Below the pieces are notes generated by a model, which was not told the origin of the DNA, ran no database searches, and saw only the letters and a list, made by a program, of their open reading frames with translations. Positions 52,668-60,468 of a stretch of DNA of 64,000 bases are shown one piece after another. Both the position numbers and the translations under genes were made by a program. How positions within the stretch are numbered: position 1 is the first letter of the stretch; every line of letters begins with the position of its first letter. This DNA is from G963676655 sp963678305 (lineage in GTDB: Bacteria; Verrucomicrobiota; Lentisphaeria; Victivallales; Victivallaceae). The stretch is taken from assembly GCA_963678305.2 (NCBI GenBank), contig CAXXVV010000010.1, positions 62,001 to 126,000 on the forward strand, read 5' to 3'.

Positions 52668-53708
52668 ATGTTAATCGATTACAACAACTTGCGTCAGAAT
52701 ACCGGCTTCAGGTGGCATTGCAATGCGACGGTCTATCCTTACCTGAAAGCGGCGGGATTAAGTCTGCACGACTTCAATAAATTTCCTGAAGCCGGAATCA
52801 GAGCTTACCGGGAGGGACGGCAACTGGTTAAAGATTTGCTGGGCCCCAAGTTCGGTTATGCCGGACCGTCAACCCCGCCGATCAGCTACGGGCATATTAA
52901 CACTCTTGGCGTGGAACTGGTTTTTCCCGAAGGCAATGGCGAAGTAAACCATGGCGGATTCAAGGACTCCCTGCACGAAGCGGTTGAGGCCGTTGCGCAG
53001 CCGGTTGATTTCACCAGTGCCGGAACGTTCCCATTCTATCATGATTATTACCGGAAACTGCAAGCCGCGTTTCCCGATGAAAAAATCGGGTTCGGTTCGA
53101 AAGCCGAAGGGCCGGTAACTACCGCTTATACTTTGCGCCGGGACAGCTTCTTTTATGATTTCTTCGATTCTCCGGAGCTGATGAAAGAATTTCTGGCGTT
53201 GATCACCGACAGTGTCGTCGCCTATCGCAAAACATGCAGAGGACTGTTTAACCCCGGTGCCGTTTCAGGCGGAGAAGTCAGTTTGGCTGACGATGTCGCG
53301 GCTATGCTGTCGCCGGATATGTGGCCGGAATTTGTTCTGCCTTATGTAGAAAAATATTTTACCCTGCAAAACGCCGCGTCCAGAGTGGTGCATATCGAAG
53401 ACTTGACCGAAAATCATCTGGCTTTTTTAGAACAAATGAAAGTCTCCTTATTCGAGCCGTCGATATCACCGAAAATATCTCCGGCCGTACTCCGGGAAAA
53501 AACCCGGGTCCCTTTCTGCTGGCGGCTGCCCTCCTTTACTTTCCTGAACATGTCGATTGCCCAGATTGACCAGTTCATAGATAATGCCGTGAACGACGGG
53601 GCGTCCGTTGTTTTTATGTATATTACCGCCGATATGCTGGAGGCGGAGCAAATTCCCAAACTGCATGCCTTCGTAGATAAACTTAACGGGATAAAGAAAC
53701 AATCATGA
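52668..53708 (+). CDS. Uroporphyrinogen-decarboxylase-superfamily protein
   Basis: About 346 residues from the ATG at 52668 (GGAG 5 bases before; a GTG at 52662 would also be in frame). The fold signature is weak but clear: GPSTPPISYGHINTLG, DFTSAGTFPFYHDYY, GGEVSLADDVAAMLSPDMW, and the late VFMYITADMLEAEQIP. True HemE would have more conserved motifs; this group is closer to MtaA/CmuA-like methyltransferases or unknown members. No corrinoid protein is nearby. The stop overlaps the CapA-like start (ATGA), so it is translated with it. Confidence 0.75.
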   Translation: MLIDYNNLRQNTGFRWHCNATVYPYLKAAGLSLHDFNKFPEAGIRAYREGRQLVKDLLGPKFGYAGPSTPPISYGHINTLGVELVFPEGNGEVNHGGFKDSLHEAVEAVAQPVDFTSAGTFPFYHDYYRKLQAAFPDEKIGFGSKAEGPVTTAYTLRRDSFFYDFFDSPELMKEFLALITDSVVAYRKTCRGLFNPGAVSGGEVSLADDVAAMLSPDMWPEFVLPYVEKYFTLQNAASRVVHIEDLTENHLAFLEQMKVSLFEPSISPKISPAVLREKTRVPFCWRLPSFTFLNMSIAQIDQFIDNAVNDGASVVFMYITADMLEAEQIPKLHAFVDKLNGIKKQS

Positions 53709-54988
53709 GTGTAAAATTTAATAATTCCATCACGGAATTCCGCCATCCGGACTCAAATGAAACTTTCAGCGCGGTCATTACCGGCGACTGCTGTCCATGG
53801 CAAAAAGCTACTGAGAAAATTCAGGCCGGGCAAACTGCGGACATTCTCAACGCGGTAAGGCCGTTTATCCTGGAAGCGGACCTGCGGATAATCCAGTTTG
53901 AATCCCCGTTGACCGACGCCGACACCCCGATCGACAAGAGCGGTCCGAACCTGAAGTGTCCGCCAGAATGCCTCGACCTGGCATTGGCCGCTGATTTTAA
54001 TGTCGCGCTGCTGGCAAACAACCATATCGGAGATCACGGAACCAAAGTAGTCATGGAGACCATTAAGCGCTTTAATGACGCCGGAATTAAAACAGTCGGA
54101 GCCGGCAAGAACCTTGCCGAAGCCGGTCTGCCATTGAATCTTGAATGTCGCGGTCTTTCTGTGGCATTGCTTAACTTTGCGGAAAACGAGTTCGGCACCG
54201 CGAAACAGGAACATCCGGGCTGTGCCCCGCTTGATCCACTGGAAAATATCAAGGCGATCCGGGCCGCGTCTCAGAATGCTGACCTGGTATTCGTGGTAAT
54301 TCACGGCGGACACGAACGCAATCCGGTTCCTTCTCCCCGGATGATTAAAACTTATCGAGCTTTTGCCGATGCCGGGGCCGCCGCCGTCATCAACATCCAT
54401 ACCCATTGCCCGGAAGGTATTGAATTATGGCACGGCGTGCCGATCATCTATTCGCCCGGCAACTTTTTCTTTCCGTGGGACGATTTGAACTCTGACCATC
54501 TGAACGCCATGTGGTGGACCGGTTATCTGCCGAAATTTCATTGTGACCGGGACGGCATATATGCTTTGGAAATTATGCCGTGTCGATTCGACAACGAACG
54601 GACCTATCTCCTGACACCGGCGGAGCAGCAGGGATTTTTCACCTATTTATCTCATCTAAGTGAACTGATTGCCGATCCGTCCGCCGTCCGCCGGTATTTT
54701 GAAGCCTGGACCGCGCACCACGGTTCGATGTACCTGGGGTGGCTCCGTGACCGTCTGGCCGCCTGGCCGATAGATTTTACTTCACGTGACGCGGTGCGGG
54801 AATTGCTCCCGGTCCGGAATATCTTTACCTGCGAGTCGCATCATGACATGATATCACTGTATCTGCGTCTGGTTGAAGAAGGCAGAGCGGGTCAAGCGTT
54901 GCAACTCTGGGAGGAAATCGCCGAAATGCAAGCGCCGGACTGGGCGGAAAATCACTGGAAAAAACTGCGGCATGAGGAACAAGTATGA
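53705..54988 (+). CDS. CapA-like metallophosphatase/poly-gamma-glutamate-type protein
   Basis: 427 residues. ITGDCCPW, IIQFESPLTD, LLANNHIGDHG and VVIHGGHERNP, HTHCPEGIELWHGVPIIYSPGNF match the CapA domain (about 15-300), which binds metal by Asp/His/Asn. The C-terminal ~120 residues are a helical extension. No signal peptide, so cytoplasmic, unlike classical CapA. It is translationally coupled to the neighbours on both sides (ATGA at 53705 and 54985), hence part of the operon. The substrate is unknown. Confidence 0.82.
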   Translation: MSVKFNNSITEFRHPDSNETFSAVITGDCCPWQKATEKIQAGQTADILNAVRPFILEADLRIIQFESPLTDADTPIDKSGPNLKCPPECLDLALAADFNVALLANNHIGDHGTKVVMETIKRFNDAGIKTVGAGKNLAEAGLPLNLECRGLSVALLNFAENEFGTAKQEHPGCAPLDPLENIKAIRAASQNADLVFVVIHGGHERNPVPSPRMIKTYRAFADAGAAAVINIHTHCPEGIELWHGVPIIYSPGNFFFPWDDLNSDHLNAMWWTGYLPKFHCDRDGIYALEIMPCRFDNERTYLLTPAEQQGFFTYLSHLSELIADPSAVRRYFEAWTAHHGSMYLGWLRDRLAAWPIDFTSRDAVRELLPVRNIFTCESHHDMISLYLRLVEEGRAGQALQLWEEIAEMQAPDWAENHWKKLRHEEQV

Positions 54989-56907
54989 TGAAGGGAATAT
55001 TATTCGTTACCATTTTCGCGGTGTTGGCACAGGCATCAGCCGCAGCCGGGTTGATATTAAAGCCGGGCCGGGATTTTGTGATCGCCTATCCGGCGAAAGC
55101 ATTGCCGGTTGAGAAAACCGCGGCCGGGGAACTCGCTGAATATCTGGCTAAAGCAGTCGGGATCAAGCCGCAAATAAAACCTGAATCAGCGCTGAAAAAA
55201 AGTGATCTTGCCGATGCTTATATCGGCAATTGCAAGTTCACCCGGAGCCAGGATTTTTACCGGCAGAAGTTTAAGCGGGAAGGTTTTCAAATCACCGTAA
55301 AAAACGGTAAACTTTTCATTTACGGCGATGACGGCAAAGGCGCCCCTTTCAGGTTAAGCGTTCAGGCCGGAACATTGTTCGGAGTTTACGATTTCATCCA
55401 AAACGAACTAGGGGTCGCCTGGTTATGGCCGGGCAAACTGGGGGAAGACATCCCGGCGCCGCGGGAAATCGTCTTAAAGGACTTTACCCGGCTGCAGGAG
55501 CCGAATTTCATAATCCGTTCGATGAAGTTCGGATATATGAAATATGAACCGAAACAGTTCAAACAGGATCTGTCAGTCTGGAGTCGACGCATGAAGATGG
55601 GATGGGTTCCCCGCGCCTGGTTCGGACACAGTTGGGATTATTACATCTTTCGGACCGGAGCTTTTAAAGAACATCCGGAATGGCTGGCATTGGTCAACGG
55701 CGTCAGGCGAAAACCGCATTGCTGTACTTCAAACAAAGCGTTCCGTGACTATATTGTTCAGCAATGCCTGAAAAATAAGATCAATAAATACATGTCGATT
55801 GTGTCCATTTCCCCTTCCGACGGCGCCGGTTTTTGTGAATGTGAAGCCTGCAGAGCGCTGGACCCGAAAGGAACCGATTACAGCGAAAGGATTCCAAACC
55901 TTTCCGACCGGCATTGGGATTACGCCAATTACGTTGCGCGGGAAGTCAAAAAAAGCAAGCCTGGACTTGGCATCGGCATGTTCGCCTACACCGCCTATCG
56001 TGAGCCTCCGGCTAATATCAATAAACTGGAAGATAATATTTACGTTTCTTTCACGTTCAGCGAGGCGTATTTCGTCAAGCCGGAACAAAAAAAACATTAT
56101 TATGAACTGATCGACCGCTGGAAACGCAAAGGCGTGAAGATTGTCGGGCGGGAATACTGGGGCATGCATTATTGGCTCGACCTGCCGTATTTGTTTACCC
56201 GCCAGATAAAATCCGCCATGCCTTACCTGGCGGACCGCGGTCTGGTTGCCATGTACGGCGAGTCCGGCAAAAATTTCGCCACTCAGGGCCCTAATTACTA
56301 TCTGGCCTGCCAACTGATGTGGAACCCGCATGCCGACGCCGATAAAATAATGGAACGTTATTACCGAGGCTTCGGTCCGGCAGCGGAAGATATAAAACAA
56401 TATTATACCTGTTTTGAACAGTCGATCCTGGATAATCAGGACAAAATCAAGGACTTTGCTTACCGGAATCTGATTCTGGCCTGGCCGGAGATATTTCCTC
56501 CGAAAACCATAGAAAACGCCAGAAAGCATCTGGCTGACGCCACCAAAGCGGCGGCCGGCAGCAAAGTGCATGCCGAGCGGGTGAAATTTGTCGGTATCGG
56601 TTATGAGTATACTAAAATGATGGTTGAACTGCTGACAGTCTACCGGGAACTGGCCCGGGGCGGAATGCAAATCAGCGCCTTCGATCCCCCTGAAAATGAA
56701 AAGCGGGTTATGGACAAAGCGGAAAAAATAAAACTGCTTCGCCGGGCGGTTGAACTAGGCAATGAACGGGAACGTATCCTGAACAAATACGCAAATCTTC
56801 CGGCGGTTTCAAGAGGACTGTATTTGTTCACTATAGACAGGAAGATTCGCCCGTGGCATAAAACGGTTAAAAACGCTTTGCTCAAAGCGGAAAAAACAGT
56901 TAAATGA
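54985..56907 (+). CDS. Secreted DUF4838-type protein, paralogue 1 of a tandem pair
   Basis: 640 residues. Signal peptide (about 1-21), GH20/GH67 N-terminal-like domain (about 25-150, VEKTAAGELAEYLAKA), then the DUF4838 barrel (about 160-560) and helical end. SPSDGAGFCECEACRALDP (CxCxxC near 283) and EYWGMHYWLDLPYLF are strongly conserved with the next gene. The start overlaps the upstream stop (ATGA), GAGGAA before it. Extracellular; reaction not established. About 12 bases separate it from its paralogue. Confidence 0.8.
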   Translation: MMKGILFVTIFAVLAQASAAAGLILKPGRDFVIAYPAKALPVEKTAAGELAEYLAKAVGIKPQIKPESALKKSDLADAYIGNCKFTRSQDFYRQKFKREGFQITVKNGKLFIYGDDGKGAPFRLSVQAGTLFGVYDFIQNELGVAWLWPGKLGEDIPAPREIVLKDFTRLQEPNFIIRSMKFGYMKYEPKQFKQDLSVWSRRMKMGWVPRAWFGHSWDYYIFRTGAFKEHPEWLALVNGVRRKPHCCTSNKAFRDYIVQQCLKNKINKYMSIVSISPSDGAGFCECEACRALDPKGTDYSERIPNLSDRHWDYANYVAREVKKSKPGLGIGMFAYTAYREPPANINKLEDNIYVSFTFSEAYFVKPEQKKHYYELIDRWKRKGVKIVGREYWGMHYWLDLPYLFTRQIKSAMPYLADRGLVAMYGESGKNFATQGPNYYLACQLMWNPHADADKIMERYYRGFGPAAEDIKQYYTCFEQSILDNQDKIKDFAYRNLILAWPEIFPPKTIENARKHLADATKAAAGSKVHAERVKFVGIGYEYTKMMVELLTVYRELARGGMQISAFDPPENEKRVMDKAEKIKLLRRAVELGNERERILNKYANLPAVSRGLYLFTIDRKIRPWHKTVKNALLKAEKTVK

Positions 56908-56919
56908 AGGTTTGTTTGA

Positions 56920-58923
56920 ATGAAAAATAAAATGATTTTACTTGTCGGAGCAGCGCTTTTGCTTGCGGCAATATCAGTCACCGCGAATAATGCCCTGTTG
57001 GTTTCTCAGCAGAAAAAATTCATTATTGCATATCCGGATAAAGCCCTGCCGGTTGAAAAAACCGCGGCAGATGAGTTGGCAAAATATCTGAAGCTGGCAA
57101 CCGGGGCAGCTCCAATCGTCGTACCGGAATCGAAACTGGAAAATCCGGCCGGAGCCGATGCTTATATCGGCAAATGCAAGTTTACCCGAAAGCAGGATCT
57201 GCCGGTTGAAAAATTTCCGCAGGAAGGCTTTAAAATCACCGTTAAGAACGGCAGGCTTTTCATTTCCGGCGACGACGGCCGGGGTAAACCTTTTGCCAAT
57301 AACAACCGGACCGGAACCCTTTTCGGAGTCTATGATTTTCTGGAAAAAGAAGTCGGAATCACCTGGATCTGGCCGGGAGACAGTGGAGAGGATATCCCGG
57401 AACTGAAACAACTGCGTTTTGAACCTTTTTCCCGGAAAGATCAACCGCGCTTATTCTACCGCTGGTTGAAATTCAGCGCGGCATATTCCAGGCTCGAACC
57501 GGCAGAGTTCAATGAAACGATGAAATACTGGTTCAAACGCATGAAATTGAGTCATGTGCCCAAAGTATGGTACGGCCATAGCTGGGGACGCTATCTCGAT
57601 CGGACCGGAATGGCGGAAAAGCATCCGGAATGGCTGGCGTTGTGGGGCGGCAGGCGCACCGGACCCCATTACTGTACCTCCAATCAGGCATTTCGCGACT
57701 ATATGGTTGAAATGTGCCTGAAGTATCCCGGCAACAAAGGTTTTTCCGTCGTTTCAATCTCGCCGAATGACGGTTACGGTTTTTGTGAATGCGAACATTG
57801 CCGGGCCCTGGACCCGCCGGGTACGGATTACGCCTCCGGCACGCCGAATTTATCCAACCGGCACTGGGCTTACGCGAACTATATCGCCAAAGAAGTCAAA
57901 AAACGCAAACCGGGGCTTGGAGTGGGGATGCTCGCATACACCGCCTACAACCAGCCGCCAACGAATATCGCCAAATTCGAGGACAATCTTTATACACAGC
58001 TGTGTTACAGCACCGCCTACTTTGTCAAACCCGAAAAAAAGGCCGAGTTTCTGGCCAATACGTTAAAATGGACCAGCAAAGGGCTGAATTTCTGCATGTA
58101 TGAGTACTGGGGGATGCATTACTGGCTGGACCTGCCTTATATTTTCACCAGTCAATTGAAAGAAACGATGCCGATATTATATCGAAACGGTCTGCGCGCA
58201 ATTAAAAGCGAAGCGCAAAAAAACTGGGCAACCCAGGGGCCAAATTATTATCTGGCCGCTCATTTAATGTGGAATCCCCAGGCGGATTCGGATAAAATCC
58301 TGAAGCGATATTATCAGGCATTCGGGCCGGCCGCTGAATTCATCAAAGGATATTATGATACTTTTGAACAGGCTTTGCTGAAAAACCAGGTAAAATTCAA
58401 GGATTTCGCCTATTTGGAACTGATCAACTCCTGGCCGGAAGTATTTCCTGCCGAAGTTATTGCCCGCGCCGGAGAATGTATCAAAAAAGCTCAAGGGGCC
58501 GTCAAAGATAAACCTCTCTATCAGGCCCGGGTCCATCTGGTCGCGGTAGGATATGAATATACAAAGATCATGCTTGAACTGCTCGCGGTTTATCGCAAAC
58601 TGGGCCGGGGCGGAGTCCCTTTATGGTGCTTCGGTTCAAAAGGAGCGGAAGCGGAACTGAAATTCTGGAAAAAACTGCCCAAAATGCCTGAACCCTGGGT
58701 CAAGTTCTGGCAGGCCCATCCTGACAAAAAAATCAGCCGGGAAGAAAAAATCAGGCTGCTTAAACGCGCGCTTTATCTCGGCAGCGAAAGAGAGAGGATA
58801 CTCAATGAAAATGCCGGCAATCCTGCCGTTTCACTCGGAATGTACAAATATTTTGCCAAACGGGGATATTATCAGTGGCATGAAACAATTAAAATTGAGT
58901 TGAAAAAAGAATCTGTAAAATAA
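56920..58923 (+). CDS. Secreted DUF4838-type protein, paralogue 2 of a tandem pair
   Basis: 667 residues. Same architecture as the preceding gene: signal peptide (about 1-22), GH20/GH67 N-terminal-like domain (VEKTAADELAKYLKLA), barrel with SPNDGYGFCECEHCRALDP (CxCxxC near 288) and EYWGMHYWLDLPYIF, and a helical C-terminus with a short insertion (WKKLPKMPEPW). The two proteins are about half identical by eye, so they arose by tandem duplication some time ago. The following gap holds a repeat element. Confidence 0.8.
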   Translation: MKNKMILLVGAALLLAAISVTANNALLVSQQKKFIIAYPDKALPVEKTAADELAKYLKLATGAAPIVVPESKLENPAGADAYIGKCKFTRKQDLPVEKFPQEGFKITVKNGRLFISGDDGRGKPFANNNRTGTLFGVYDFLEKEVGITWIWPGDSGEDIPELKQLRFEPFSRKDQPRLFYRWLKFSAAYSRLEPAEFNETMKYWFKRMKLSHVPKVWYGHSWGRYLDRTGMAEKHPEWLALWGGRRTGPHYCTSNQAFRDYMVEMCLKYPGNKGFSVVSISPNDGYGFCECEHCRALDPPGTDYASGTPNLSNRHWAYANYIAKEVKKRKPGLGVGMLAYTAYNQPPTNIAKFEDNLYTQLCYSTAYFVKPEKKAEFLANTLKWTSKGLNFCMYEYWGMHYWLDLPYIFTSQLKETMPILYRNGLRAIKSEAQKNWATQGPNYYLAAHLMWNPQADSDKILKRYYQAFGPAAEFIKGYYDTFEQALLKNQVKFKDFAYLELINSWPEVFPAEVIARAGECIKKAQGAVKDKPLYQARVHLVAVGYEYTKIMLELLAVYRKLGRGGVPLWCFGSKGAEAELKFWKKLPKMPEPWVKFWQAHPDKKISREEKIRLLKRALYLGSERERILNENAGNPAVSLGMYKYFAKRGYYQWHETIKIELKKESVK

Positions 58924-58929
58924 TGAATT

Positions 58930-59129
58930 GGACTTTTGCAAAATAATAATTTTGCAAGGGGGTTGAAAGTTGAAAGAGAAAAGGTTGAAAGTTTCATTAT
59001 AGAAGGATGCTGCTATTTTTTTTTACCATTGAAATAAATGTATTATGAATAAAGTAAATAATTGTATGCGTTATACGTTCAACCTTCAACCTTCAACTTG
59101 CAGGTAAAATTTTATATTTTGCACGACTC
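58930..59129. repeat. Mini-element with terminal inverted repeats and inverted heptamer arms
   Basis: Between the DUF4838 gene and the aminotransferase gene. The left end has TTGCAAAAT/ATTTTGCAA around AATA (58936-58957), then tandem TTGAAAG-type units (58961-58993). The right end has three TTCAACC/TTCAACT-type units (59077-59099) then a TGCA..ATTTTGCA end (59100-59122). The reverse complement of the right half aligns with the left half over about 40 bases with small gaps. No gene fits inside. MITE-like, see findings. Confidence 0.7.
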
Positions 59130-59159
59130 TTAAAATAATAATGTTCAAGGAGAATAGCG

Positions 59160-60401
59160 ATGAACGATAAGACTTTGGCCATCAATGGCGGCCCCAGACT
59201 CCGGGTTGATCCCTGGCCGCCGAGAAGGCATTTCGGCCAGGAGGAGAAAGAAGCGGCGACTGCCCTTTTCGACAAAGCAATTGACTCAGGTATGCCTTTC
59301 GGTTACAACGGGCCGGAAGAGGAAGCATACTGCAAGGAATTTGCTGAATTTATGGGCGGAGGTTATGCCGATGCGGTAAATTCCGGCACTAATGCGGTTT
59401 ATGTGGCGATTAAAGCCCTCGAGCTGAAACCTTTTTCCGAAGTAATCGTCGGCGCTGTCAATGATCCCGGCGGTATAATGCCGATCCCGCTCTTGAACTG
59501 TATCCCGGTCATCGCGGATACCGCGCCGGGCAGCTATAACACCGGGCCGGAACAGATCCAAACATGTATTACCGAAAAGACCAGCGCCATTGTCGTACCG
59601 CATATTGGCGGCGAACCGGCCGATATGCCGGGGATCATTGAAGTCGCCAAGCAACATAACCTGCCGGTTATTGAGGATTGTTCGCAAGCGCACGGCGCAA
59701 AGATCGACGGACGGTATGCCGGGACATTCGGACAGATCGCGGCGTTTTCGGTGATGTTCGGAAAACACTGTTGCGCCGGCGGTCAGGGCGGAATGGTTTT
59801 TACAAAAAATGAAGATATGTATTGGCGCATCAGGCGTCATGCGGACCGCGGCAAACCATTCGGACTGGAAGCGGCAAACGGAAACGCGGTTCCCGGCTTG
59901 AACTGCAATATGGATGAACTGCACGCCGCAATCGGCCGGGTTCAATTACGGAAACTGTCCGGAATTGTTGCCCGCCGTCGCGATTTTGTCGGGATTCTGA
60001 CAGCCAAACTTCAGCGTCTTACTTCGGTCATTATCCCGCCGCTTAATGATAATATTGAACATTCCTACTGGTGGTGGCGACTTGGCATCGATGAAACAAA
60101 AATCAACTGCGACAAGGACCGGTTCTGTGCCGCACTCGCCGCAGAAGGATTGATCCTGCTTCCCCGTTACAGCGCGGCCTTGCCATATACATTTGAGTGG
60201 TTCAGACAACGCGGCAGTCGACACCCGTGGAACAATCCATTGTGTCAGGATGACCCCGCCAGAGAATTTCCGACTCCGAACGCGTTTGACGCCATGAACA
60301 AGTACTTCAACTTGATATTTTATGAAAGCTGGTCCGAAAAAGAAGCCGAAGACATTTTCAAAATATTCGCCAAAGTCGAAGATCACTATCGCATGCGTTA
60401 A
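59160..60401 (+). CDS. DegT/DnrJ/EryC1/StrS-family aminotransferase
   Basis: 413 residues, the full family length. NSGTNAV, DPGGIMP, VIEDCSQAHGA (D173, Q176) and FSVMFGKHCCAGGQGG (K202, the PLP lysine) match the sugar aminotransferase (SMAT) family, with LNCNMDELHAAIGRVQL typical of the C-terminal half. AAGGAG is 7 bases before the start. The enzymes aminate keto-sugars or related compounds using PLP. Here it is the last gene of the plus-strand operon and may build an amino-sugar product or a cyclitol-like one; no partner sugar-nucleotide enzymes are near. Confidence 0.88.
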   Translation: MNDKTLAINGGPRLRVDPWPPRRHFGQEEKEAATALFDKAIDSGMPFGYNGPEEEAYCKEFAEFMGGGYADAVNSGTNAVYVAIKALELKPFSEVIVGAVNDPGGIMPIPLLNCIPVIADTAPGSYNTGPEQIQTCITEKTSAIVVPHIGGEPADMPGIIEVAKQHNLPVIEDCSQAHGAKIDGRYAGTFGQIAAFSVMFGKHCCAGGQGGMVFTKNEDMYWRIRRHADRGKPFGLEAANGNAVPGLNCNMDELHAAIGRVQLRKLSGIVARRRDFVGILTAKLQRLTSVIIPPLNDNIEHSYWWWRLGIDETKINCDKDRFCAALAAEGLILLPRYSAALPYTFEWFRQRGSRHPWNNPLCQDDPAREFPTPNAFDAMNKYFNLIFYESWSEKEAEDIFKIFAKVEDHYRMR

Positions 60402-60468
60402 CTTACAGATCAACATCGGGCGAAAAAAGCTGCATTCAACCGGTTTTTTTTTGTCGACACCAGAGGTT

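Noticed and set aside
52668..53708. HemE (heme biosynthesis uroporphyrinogen decarboxylase)
   Set aside because: Only superfamily-level motifs are seen and the neighbours are carbohydrate genes, so a heme role is not supported.
60402..60468. Terminator at the T run between the convergent DegT and TIM-barrel genes
   Set aside because: A T run is present but no convincing GC stem precedes it on either strand.
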